Shown: piece by piece, positions 1 to 9,694 of the stretch
Numbering within the stretch: position 1 is the stretch's first letter
How the letters are laid out: every line of letters begins with the position of its first letter
Assembly (NCBI GenBank): GCA_030704615.1
Contig: CM060731.1
Span: 87,338,756 to 87,402,755 of the forward strand
Origin: Takakia lepidozioides
Taxonomy: Eukaryota; Streptophyta; Takakiopsida; Takakiales; Takakiaceae
DNA: 64,000 nucleotides
Direction: 5' to 3'
Made by a program: the position numbers and the translations under genes
The notes under the pieces: model-generated
Seen by the model: only the letters and a program-made list of their open reading frames with translations
Told to the model about the DNA's origin: nothing
The model's database searches: none

Positions 1-134
1 TCAATTCGTGTAGGAAAACTCTCTCACGCCTCTGCAATCGCGTAGAAACTATTGAAGGGTAGAGAGGTCAAGAATTATATTATCTATTTGGTGATTTTTT
101 TTTATTAATTAATTATTTGTATAAATGGCAAGAA

Positions 135-535
135 AGTGAAGAAGCACGGGAGGCCTCCCATGCTATTCACCGACAAAACTTGTCGGACATATAAGATGTG
201 AGGATGTCTGCTAGCTCATTATCTAAAACATTTTGCATCTTTTCAGTTCGGGGATTCTGTTTCGCATCAGGGGATCTTTTCCAAATCAGGAGAGTTTGTA
301 ATTTTCCAGATGAAGGGTAGTAGAAAGGTGAAGAAGCACGGGAGGCCTACCGTGCTCTTCTTGGTCATATAAGATGTGAGGATGTCTGCTAGCTCATCAT
401 CTAAAACATTTTGCATCTTCTGAGTTCGGGGATTCTATTTTGCATCAGGGGATCTTTTCCAAATCAAGAGAGTTTGTATTTTTCCAGATGAAGGGTAGTA
501 GAAAGGTGAAAAAGCACGGGAGGCCTCCCGTGCTC
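135..535. repeat. Tandem repeat, about 2.2 units of 178-192 bp
   Basis: Three phased copies of a block begin near 141, 333 and 511. Each runs from a GAAGCACGGGAGGCC motif through a stretch ending in 'catcaggggatcttttccaaatca'-like sequence (two stretches only lightly diverged) to 'cagatgaagggtagtagaaag'-like sequence. The third unit is cut off after about 30 bases. I see no coding potential that is conserved between units. Confidence 0.85.
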
Positions 536-1375
536 TTCACCAAGAACAAGTTTGGGAAAATCTTCAGTTGCTCGATCCTAGACTGGGTGAAAATGGTGTC
601 TTTCTAAAATGGGGGAAGTGGCTGGAACGTGAGACTTTTTCCGGATTTAGACTGATGGAGGTTAAACTTTTTGTTCATGCTCAGTCCAGGATCCTCCAAT
701 GAGAACGGGGATGTGGTTAACTCCACAATTCCATTTTCTCTCGGCACCACTCCAGGCACCCCGGAAGTGTCAGAAGAGTCTCTAGGATACGCACCAGAGT
801 CGCCATAGAAATCGATCTCACCACGATACGTACCCAGGTCACCGGCTTGTGTAGAATCCACTCATTTCTCTCCTGGGTACACACCGGAGTCCCCGGAATA
901 CTATTGGGGCTATCCTGCGCAGGGATCACCTGAATACACACCAGAATCCCCTTAGTACTCACCATGATCCCCTGCATACGTTTCTGGATCACCTAGCTAC
1001 TCACCCCAATACCACACTTATGTCCCCGGATCACCTGGGTACTCGCCGCCCTTTCCAAGATACATCCCCAGTTCACTGGCGTATATACCTGGTGAGAATG
1101 ATGATCAGGATGACATATCGCAAATTTTCCCAGACTGGGTTTCTGACACTGACACTTGGAGTCCAGTATACTCTCCAGAGACCTCTAGAAGAGATCTAGC
1201 GCAGGAGATGATGAGATCCCAGACCAGCAGTGCGTATCAGAATTGGCTCGATAGCCCTCTTCTCCCTAGTGTGTCTATAGATAGGAGTGAACTCGCGCAT
1301 AGACTAGTTGGGTCGGCTTAGATTTGGGACTTCAGAACTGGGGAGACATAGGCAGGACGGGAGGCCTCCCGTCCT
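143..1375. repeat. Four dispersed 22-bp palindromes centred on AGGCCT
   Basis: Palindromes lie at 143-164, 335-356, 513-534 and 1354-1375. The core is CACGGGAGGCCTCCCGTG in the third copy, which is a perfect 22-bp palindrome with its flanks. The first two copies have one mismatch each. The fourth has the compensated outer pair (GGACGGG...CCCGTCC), so it is still perfectly symmetrical although its sequence differs. Length and GC-rich centre resemble the GGCGCC palindromes of the two-gene elements further right. Confidence 0.8.
860..1321 (+). pseudogene. Degenerate Pro/Ser/Tyr-rich repeat protein, C-terminal part
   Basis: In one plus-strand frame the text reads as loosely repeated Tyr-Thr/Ser-Pro-Glu-Ser-Pro and Gly-Ser-Pro-x-Tyr-Ser-Pro units, then an acidic Trp-containing tail, and stops at 1319-1321. 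In-frame stops at 953-955 and 965-967, plus one near 806, break it. The frame is open for 117 codons after the second stop. The repeats recall low-complexity tails such as the RNA polymerase II CTD, but there is no strict heptad and I do not assign a function. It could be one exon of a longer gene. Confidence 0.45.
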
Positions 1376-1718
1376 TCCTGTTTACACGAAAATGTACTCG
1401 TTATGCAGATCATCTGATTGATATTTTGAAATAAATTGAGGATCTTTATCAATTTCATCTCTCTGTCATTGATGTTTTGTCTCATTGTTTCATTCATTTC
1501 TTTCAGACAAAGCACTATTTTACAAACATTAAGAATAATTATTTTTTGGGTTATACTCTATACAGCAACCGCCAATTTGTTTTTTTCAAAAAATCATTTT
1601 TTTTGTTTTTGTTTCTCCGGTTGAAGATCTAACAGCGACCGCCGCTTCATTTTCTTTTTTTATAATATTAAGCGACAACCAGATTGGCGGTCGCTTAATT
1701 CCTTAAAATTAAAAAGAA
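1322..1718. other. AT-rich spacer with GCGACCGCC inverted repeats
   Basis: No gene is visible. The right part holds GCGACCGCC-type motifs in both orientations (about 1567, 1634 and 1692). They resemble the GCGACGCC motifs of the CACTA-like region near 36-38 kb, so this could be the end of a small CACTA-like element. Confidence 0.3.
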
Positions 1719-2862
1719 ATGACCTTCGTAGAAGAACGTTCCCGCAATTGGAGAGCACATCACGGACATCACGACAATAGCTCCAGAGAGGAACTCGGGT
1801 GCGAAGATGATTCCTGGAGATCCGACATGAACATTCGGACAGCACCTCGAGGTCCCGTCATGTTGTCGCACAATGTGTCTTCCAGTAGTGGAAGCCCAAG
1901 AAATTCCAGATCGCCATCGCCTTCAAGCGGGGATTCCGTGCGAGAAATTCCTACCGCTCGCTTGCCCCAGATTCTGCCCGCTGTTATGCAGTATGGCCAA
2001 GCCATTGTGGAGACGACTGTGTTTGCGTCACAGTGGAGAATTGCTCGCACAAAGCCGTCGTTTCGAGGCAGGTATTCCGCAATTCGAGTGGATACACGGC
2101 AACGTTGATTAGAGATGATAAGGAGGAATCCAGATGGGGTTGTCCCTGCTCCTACTTTTACAGGAAGATTTGTCCATGCAAAGTTTGCGGAGGCGACAAC
2201 CACCCAGTTCTGGTTTTGCAGGCACAACATTATGACTTGCGTGTATGGAAAGCCCAAGTACGACATACAAACAATGCCAGAGGCTCCCCCGGTGTGGCCG
2301 GTGGAACCAGGCTGCGATCTGAGTCAGGTTGAGGCCGACGCCCTTACCGCCGCAAGATTTCGGATGGTGCAGCGCACTGACGTCCCCAGACAACCATTTC
2401 CGCCTCCACAGCCTCCACCACCGACCCCTGTGAGAGCAAGAACAATGGGACACGACAGCTCTAAGCATCCTACACACCGTTGGGGGAAACCGAAGAGGCG
2501 GCGACCTCCCTCAAAAGTGAACGAGACAAGGATGGGGAATGCACTTCGGATGAACTGTACAATCCAGAGCTCGACAGAAGTGCCCCCACCAGGCTTTGGG
2601 CGTGTGTATCAGATGGCCACGGCAGGCTCAGCTGTTCGCAATGAGGTGTACACCATCACCATTTCAGAATTACCCACCTGCAATTGCACCGACTTCCAGA
2701 TCATGGCGAACAAGGGGGCATCACTGCCCTTGCAAGCATCTGTACTACGTGTACCTAAAGAGACTTTGGTGTAATTCCACAACTCATCACTTCATACATG
2801 CACCAGGGTTGAGCCCCCAAGAGGTGCACACTCTTCTGAATATGGATCCAGGGGACCAGTGA
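1719..2862 (+). pseudogene. Two-gene element, gene A copy 1 (SWIM zinc-finger C-terminal half)
   Basis: This matches the gene A C-terminal exon at 23672-25090 along nearly its whole length: an Arg/Ser-rich stretch, a conserved FWFCRH block, a proline-rich linker and a C-terminal SWIM finger (CNC...CPCKH, ligands Cys-x-Cys...Cys-x-His). An in-frame TGA at 2106-2108 replaces a Cys codon. A two-base deletion near 2722 moves the CPCKH half of the finger into another frame, which then runs to a stop at 2860-2862. The DDE core found upstream in copy 3 is absent here. In MULE and Zisupton/KDZ transposases a SWIM finger sits C-terminally; that part is family knowledge. Clearly decayed. Confidence 0.75.
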
Positions 2863-3715
2863 GCTTGGCTTGCGGTCCCAACACAATGGTACGCCCATCC
2901 TTTTCGGATAGTAGAACTGTACTGCTGCAAGTAGCTCTGACTCTGGCCACGGAAAGGTCCGACTTATGTCTTGCCTACCAGTAACCTGTTTTGCTCGAAC
3001 TAAGATAATACTATGTCATTCACTTGTGTTTCCACGTGCATGTATTTTTGTGTGTTGGAGGGTTCTTGTTTTTCTGCTCTCCCAAACTTTGATTTCCTCA
3101 TTCGACCCCCGACAAGGAAATGCGGCGCCGCATTTCCAAGTAACATCATAGGTACTAGTAGATGCGGCCTTCGCCAACACCAAACCGCCCAGAAATTTCG
3201 CACGTGCGAACCCTAATGCGGCACCGCATTTCCCAGTTGAGTCGCAAACCTTTCCCGCCGAATACCCGAAGATGACAGAATTGTGAAGTACTGCAGACTC
3301 TATTGGTGCAGACTCTATTAGTTCAATCGCGGCAAAAGGGTCAGCTTCATTCCAATGTTAAGGCATGTAAAACCGCGGAATACTCTATACAGGCCAGTAT
3401 GCGACGTCCTTTGGCCGTGGTATACTGGATTTCTCGTTGCACGGTCACTCATTTCCATGAGCGGATCTAAAAAACCATGAGCGGACTTGTTACTGACGAC
3501 ATATCTTTGCCGCATTACAAGATCTGGAACTTCCAAAAACGGCAAGGTCAAATAAAAAACTATTATTTTAATACTTGTTTAATCTGCCGCATTTCCAAAT
3601 TTGGAGGAGTCCGCTCATGAAATCCGCGTGTCTTACACTTCGGCTCACCGCTCATGCGGCTCATGCGGCTCATGGCTCATGGCTCATGGTTTTTGCTCAT
3701 GAAATAATAAACCTC
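2863..3715. repeat. A-side terminal region of two-gene element copy 1
   Basis: This stretch is repeated in inverted orientation at about 49371-50235, where it also lies between gene A and an element end. It holds a perfect GGCGCC-centred 22-bp palindrome at 3116-3137, a partial one near 3214-3235, and tandem GCTCATG(CG) motifs at about 3648-3690. Minus-strand reading frames here are short and are not kept between the copies except for one stretch of about 30 residues, so I treat it as noncoding. Confidence 0.75.
3695..3715 (-). repeat. Terminal inverted repeat, A-side end of element copy 1
   Basis: Read on the minus strand, the sequence begins GAGGTTTATTATTTCATG, next to tandem GCTCATG motifs. 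It matches the left end of the intact element at 22917 (GAGGTTTGCTATTTCATG) and the left end of copy 3 at 49371. Confidence 0.75.
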
Positions 3716-4046
3716 CAAACTGTGCACGTGAAGGCTTACCCGTGCCGCATATGAGGTCAAGAATCCGCCCTTGGACATCCGAGCACGTCTCCATGAGGGT
3801 TTGGATGAAAGCAGGACTCCGGGTCCGGCTGTATCGCCACGGTTTGCCTGTCTTTGTGTCCTTCGGCATACTGGAGTGGGGCACATAGTTGTAGAGGACA
3901 TCGTAGGTAACAGGGTCCACAGCGGCATCAACAAGATGACCGTCGTTGCAGAATCTGAACGTAGACCCCCTCTGCACAAAACAATATGCCTCAAACACCA
4001 ATGTTTGCACATCCAACAAAAGAGGGATCAACTCCAGGATCTAGTT
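3716..4046 (-). pseudogene. Gene B exon 7 fragment, inverted (methylase motif I region)
   Basis: On the minus strand this is nearly identical to exon 7 of intact gene B (30142-30406). It includes part of intron 6 with its acceptor and the first bases of intron 7. It encodes the SPAFIQTLMETC stretch and LDLICGTG, the motif I-like glycine-rich turn. It abuts an element end at 3715, and there the matching intron 7 sequence is interrupted. It is therefore a remnant of a separate gene B copy into which element copy 1 was inserted. Confidence 0.75.
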
Positions 4047-4134
4047 TAGATATTTTGTCGTGTCTACTCAGTCACCCCTCTCGCGCCCTTTCTATCTGCA
4101 CTCTTCGCCCCTTTTCCCTGTCTCTGTTCTTCTT

Positions 4135-7100
4135 ATGCTCGAACATGAGAGGGAGGGAGTGCGTGCACCAGAGAAGAGACATCGTTGCAAGCTCCGAAAA
4201 TTGTACTTCGGACGTAGGCCAATGCCGAAGGGGAGGAAGCAGATGCGTCTACAGGAGGAGATTGCCATCTCGCAGCAGCAGGCCATGCAGGCAACCCAGC
4301 CACCAGTGAGAGCTCCGTGCTATCGGGATGCGCGCAGCTGATCGAGCACCGAAACCCCCCTCATTTTTCTTCTGCAATTCTTAGACTGTATGCTAGGAGA
4401 CTTGAATACAAAAGATGTTTGCATGCCTAACCGGAAAGGTGGACGTGCTGGAGGGATCGAAAGAATCTGAAGAGCCGCAGGAAGAGTCTGTGGAGCTAGC
4501 TGCAGCACGCACACCCAGCCGATCCACGAGCACGGGTCTTCCTGCCGGGCCTAGCCCTGTGCGTTTCAAGGACGCGGCTTCAAAAAGCAAGTCTTTGCAG
4601 TTCAAAGCCCTAGAGAGCGACTCGCGTTCGAAGGTCATGGAGAATCGCCAGCAGGGGTCGGGCCCTTCTCCAGCAAAGACGAAGAAGAAACAGCCCGTCC
4701 TTCAACTATTTTCTGAACCGGACTAGGCCGTTTCCCCCCCACCCACGCGAATGAAGCAGAAGGGTACAGGGCAGATTCAATTGCAGCAGACACCTTCACG
4801 TGCAAGAATGAGGAAACACAAGGCAATCAGGGGGAGGGCGGAGCAGTCTCCCGCAAAACCGATTCCACGAGCTGAAGCCCAGTTCCTGCTTGATTTCCAG
4901 CCTGGTGATGTTGGGGTCGTCTCTGCTGCAGCGAAGGCAATGGGATCGACCGATTTCATCGATCTGTTACCGGAGGAGGGTGCTGCCGCTCAACGTTCGC
5001 AGCAAGACCTGACCACCATTGCGGAAGATCTTCATAATACTGCAGGCCCGGAGGAGGCCTCTGCAATGGCAGAATTACCCGCAAAGATTCCCCACCGCTC
5101 CAGTTGGGGATGCTCCAGCTACTCAGCCCCTACCGCCACCTACAGAAATGTCTCCGGAGGAATTCCAAAGTGCAGCGGATACAATGTTGGAGGAGACACA
5201 CGGTAGCATTGGCAGAGTTCTGGGCAGCAGGGTATTCCAGCGGACTCTTTGAATCCCACTCTGTCGCATGGTCTCTCTTCCCATCGTCAGGCAAGCACTT
5301 CCCGGAGATGTGGATAAGCTCAAGTTTGCATTTCGAGAAGGGTACCGTCTAGGTTCACCAGCCTTCTACGTTTCCATTGAGAATGAAGACGGCGAAACTC
5401 GTGGACCCACTGCGGATGAATTGTCAACATGGGATACCCACTGGCACACTTGCAACGACAAATTCGAGGCAACGCTGAAGGGTGATCCAGACTTCAGCCA
5501 TATGTAAGGTAAAATGTTCTTTGTGTGGGACAGGAATCACCGACTTCTTGCCTGGTGGGAGTACATCAAGCAAAACCATGCCAAGCACATTGGCTGGCAT
5601 TACATGGTGGAGTGTGTCATCCTCAAGGTGAAGGCGGCAGACTCCTCCTTACTCAAGAATGCCATGGCGGACCTCAACTAGTAAGATACTCATACCCTCC
5701 CAAACACGTTCGAAATGCGGTGCCGCATTTCGGTTTCCAATCTGTTTTGTTTCCATGCTTCCGTGGACTGAACTGGAGAGTGTGCCTTGCAGGGTCACTG
5801 GTCTCACTGATCCGCACATGTTTGCAGAAATGCTGGAGCCCGAGCTCATTCAGAAAGCCGTGGCAAAAACTGACCGGACATGGTATCGTCTCACTATGGA
5901 TGGAATGGTGGAGGTGATATACAAAGTAAGTTGTCCTCCCATTTCCCTCTGCTCATCCTTCCCCAATTTTCAGTAATCTTTCCACATGAATCGAATGTAA
6001 CGCTTCTGCATGTTTTTGTTGGCAGTCAAACATCAAGTTGGATTTGGCCCATGCCAAACGCTTCTTCATGGAAAGTGAGGGGCAGGTCAAAACGTTGCAG
6101 TCATCGACTGAGCACTTGAAGGAAGTCAGGGTCAAGTCGAGAACGAAATACAAGTCAAAGCTTGTGAAGCTGGTGGCAATTGCAGATCCGGCACTTGGAA
6201 AGGACTTCATCCCCGAGATTGCAAAACACTATTCAGCCATGCAGCCGACCATGCAGTTGGAGAAACTGCATCACCTCTCAACGGCATGTGTTGAGGCGAA
6301 AGAGAAGGTGAGGTTTCAATGCACTGAAGTTCCTTCCTAGCAATAGCCACTCTTCTTCCTGCTCCTGACATTGGATCAGAAATGGCAGACACGGTGTCTG
6401 TCGATCTGGAATGCATCGGAGAGTATAAGGACAATGTGGTCTTTTCCACTCGAAGTTTCCGACCCTGCAGTGGATGTGTGGCTCAACCGCATGACTTGGT
6501 GGTTCCAGGTAATTCAAGGTACTTCCCCAGATCTGCTTTTCTGAAATGAATTCCCTGAACTGCTACGTGACAATGCATATGGGAATCGCAGGTAATGACG
6601 AATGCGAAGGAGCAAGTCGTAATGCATACAAATTCGTTCGGCTTGTACGTCAAATGGGATGGAGCACGGACATTGGAAGACTACGTGACACGTTTCAGAT
6701 GTGCGTACAAGGACAACCTCTTCGCCAGGGAGCTACAGACAGCAAGAAGGAGCGTGGAGCTTACACATCAGGAGGGAGCGGGAAAAGCTACAATGCGAAT
6801 TGTTTACAGGTGAAGCCCAGCTGCCCTTGTATGCAAAGCCTGGTTATGAGGTTTGTCTGGGAAATGCGGCACCGCATTCGCATTTTATGTTTTCGGTTGC
6901 ACTCTGCGAGCACGTTGGTCTGAACTTTTGCTCATGCATGCTGACTGCCTTGCAGGTATATGAAATACGTGCTTCTTCAACAGGGGCCCTGGCTCAAGAG
7001 CCCCCGTTCTTCATGGCTTGGACCGTGGCGGGCCCAAGCTGTGTCTACACACCCGAGATGCAGAAACAATGGCATGTCGCGCATCTCGTTGGATGCCCGT

Positions 7101-9256
7101 GGTACCTGGACATGTCTGGCGGAATTGTTGACGAGTCTGAGAAAGATCTGCACGCAAAAGCAGAAGAGAAGAGGAAGGAAAGACGTGTCCCTGCTGGGCC
7201 AAGTCGACAAAGGAAGCTGCTGCTCTGGAACAATCCAGAAAGGCAGCTGAGATGGCACAGAAGACGGTGGATGCAGCTGTGTAGGCTCAACAGAAGGGGT
7301 CGAAGAAGAGGACTCGCCAGCAAGGAGCAACAGTTGTGACACCCAAGAAAACGAAGAAGTAGAAACAGATAGAGCAGGAAGAGGGTGACGAAGAGGACTC
7401 CGATGGAGACTTTGCAACCAGCCCACCCCCAAAACGCAGCCGAAATCCCCTGTGCCCACCATTGTCACGAGAGGGATGAGAACAGGCTCGGCAAAGAAGG
7501 CACTCTTCAACCCCCCGGGGGGGCACCCTTTCGAGCCGGTGGAAATGAAGAGGCCGGAAGTGGATCCCGATACAGTAGTCCAGTGTGTAAATGAGAGTTT
7601 CTTGGCGGCTTTGGATGGACGGGCAGCCAAGTTGGCATACATGAAGACCATGGAGGGTCTGAAGGGCAGAGCACTGAAGAAGGCGGCTGCTGAAGAGCCT
7701 TCCGACACCCCTGGGTTTCTGAAGATGGTCTCGTTCTTTGAGAGGGTGTGTGCAGACAAGGATTGTAGGAGGGGCGGAAATGCCACCGAGTGGTCTTGCG
7801 ATATGATCATCTTGGATATTCCGGATGGAGAGCCTGTGGAAGGATTACAAGCTTTGCCATCTTGGAACAGGTTCTCCGAGGACTTTTGGAAGAAAGGATT
7901 CGGGCTCGCCAGCATGGTGTTGGACGACAGAGGCTGTGTGGTTGTCCTGGCGAGGAGAGGAAAAAACACGCAGACAGGAATTGCGAAGTGGACCCGCAAG
8001 AGCGCCATCCCAATTCTGAAGAAGAAGTGGACGTGCATCAACACATTGGGCCTTTGGTCGGAAGGGAAGAAGGTAATTACGACATTGGCACTCGTCCTTT
8101 CATTTTCTTAGGTGTTTTGAAATGCGGTGTCGCATTCGATTTCTAATCGTTCCCCACTGTGTATGCAGACGAAGCAGTTCGATGCATAGTGCTTTGTGAA
8201 GGAGAACTCCACCTTTGCTTTCCGGAAGGAGGGATTGTTGGTTGACCCGAACTGCGACCCCATCGATTACGACGTCCTGTTCAACAACGTTCCCACAGAA
8301 CTTCTCCCTCATAGCCTCACTTCAACGGAACCCCTGCGGTATTCACGGACTCGGAGCCCTGCCTTCATTCAGACAATTATGGAGACATGCACTGACGTGG
8401 AGGGCACAGTGCTCGACCTCATCTGTGGGACATGTATGCAAAATCTTGTTCTATGCTGTTCTGCAAATTCTCCTTATGCTTTAATTTGCAACATCTGAAG
8501 GGCCATGTTATAATGTGTGGATGACATTGTAAGGTGCCTCAATGTGGGCTGGGCGGTTTTCCGACCGGCACCTCTTTGCCTACGAGGAGGACACATCCTC
8601 CATTTTTAGGGTATGAATTCAAACCTTATCCCTGCCGCCTGCTACTTGTCAGCAGCCGCGAACGTGCGCACTGATGCTCCTTGCACGTTGTCCATCGTGT
8701 CCAGTGTACTGCGGCGCGTTTCTTGCAGGTTCAGAAGCGTGTTATCTGTACTATACAGGGCATGGACGTGGAAGCAGAAGGCGATGATATTCTAAAAACG
8801 GGAAGCTGGATTATACGGCCTCTTCGACAATATTTGCAAACACCAAAACCAGGACCCTTCAACACGAAGGACCTCCATTGGAAGAGAGACATGCAATATG
8901 GTTATATGGGTGCGCGAGTGAATGTTCAAAAGGCCTGCATACCGTGGGATAGAGTTGATTTTCTCCTTGGAGAGGAGAGTTTGGTGGACTACCCCACTCA
9001 GTTTTGGGTGAATATCCATACTAAAGTGCAACCCGACATGCTAAAAGAGCCGAGAGCCAACAAATTTCTGAACAGTATCATGTGTGCACCATCCTCATCG
9101 TCATTTTGTAGTCTGATTGCATGTCTGTTGTCATTTTTCGTACCCACTGTAGATGCATATATTGGTACACTTTTCTTTTCAGATCGTTTTTTTAATCATA
9201 AGACAAGCGGTTTCGGCATTGTACTGCCAAAACAGGTTAATTTGTTAGTTATCTAG
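4135..9256 (+). pseudogene. Two-gene element, gene B copy 1 (ParB-like/DNA methylase fusion), broken
   Basis: Exon structure matches intact gene B: exon 1 ends 5680; exon 2 5793-5925; exon 3 6026-6307; exon 4 6389-6508; exon 5 6592-6809; exon 6 6956-8072; exon 7 8169-8433 (265 bases, as in the intact copy); exon 8 8534-8610; then a different last exon from 8729 to the stop at 9254-9256. The N-terminal part differs from the intact copy and matches copy 3. Breaks include a stop near 4724, a TAA just before the ParB-like motif (5505), frameshifts in exon 6 near 6980, 7200 and 7470, two stops in exon 6, and a TAG in place of a Tyr codon in exon 7. The DGNHR motif has become DRNHR. Introns 1, 5 and 6 each contain one GGxxCC-centred palindrome. 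Confidence 0.75.
5712..8138. repeat. Single palindromes in introns 1, 5 and 6 of gene B copy 1
   Basis: Sites lie at 5712-5731 (centre TG), 6861-6880 (centre CA, right arm end altered) and 8119-8138 (centre TG, right arm altered). They follow the pattern GAAATGCGG-NN-CCGCATTTC, which is the unit of the large array at 54.2 and 61.6 kb. Confidence 0.8.
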
Positions 9257-9289
9257 AAATCGTTGGTACAGCACATAGGAAATTAGACA

Positions 9290-9694
9290 GTGTCTGAGAC
9301 GACCATGGAGATGAACTATGGCGTCAAGATGACCGTAGGAAGCTGCATCAACAGCATATTAGGCTGCCAATTCGGTACCAGAAACGGCGAGTTAATCTTG
9401 TTCGAACAATACAGGATGATTGTTTCAGTCCCAGATTGCGATCTCTCTTTTCTCCCGCCTTACAAGTCCAGTAGGAACACACGGTGAGGAGCTTGGCAAT
9501 TGGTGGAAGCGACATGTATAGCGATGAAATATCGCAACAAAGCAATTGGCCGCATCGGAACGACAACAAGTCAGGACGACTTCAAACGGCAAAGCGTGGA
9601 CTTGTTAGCGGTGCGGGACAACTGGAGGGGACTCCGGACAACCTATGACTCAATGGCAGGGTCAAAGACCCCAGAGCCATCACCAGGGATTTGA
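9290..9694 (+). other. Two short unrecognised reading frames
   Basis: Frames of 65 codons (9290-9487) and 64 codons (9500-9694) follow the alternative last exon of gene B copy 1. I recognise no domain and see no splice signals that would join them confidently. They may be remnants of another element gene. Confidence 0.2.

Noticed and set aside
6977-8044. 355-codon minus-strand reading frame
   Set aside because: It lies opposite gene B copy 1 exon 6, whose plus-strand frame aligns with the intact copy. The minus frame crosses the exon without family signatures and is a shadow.
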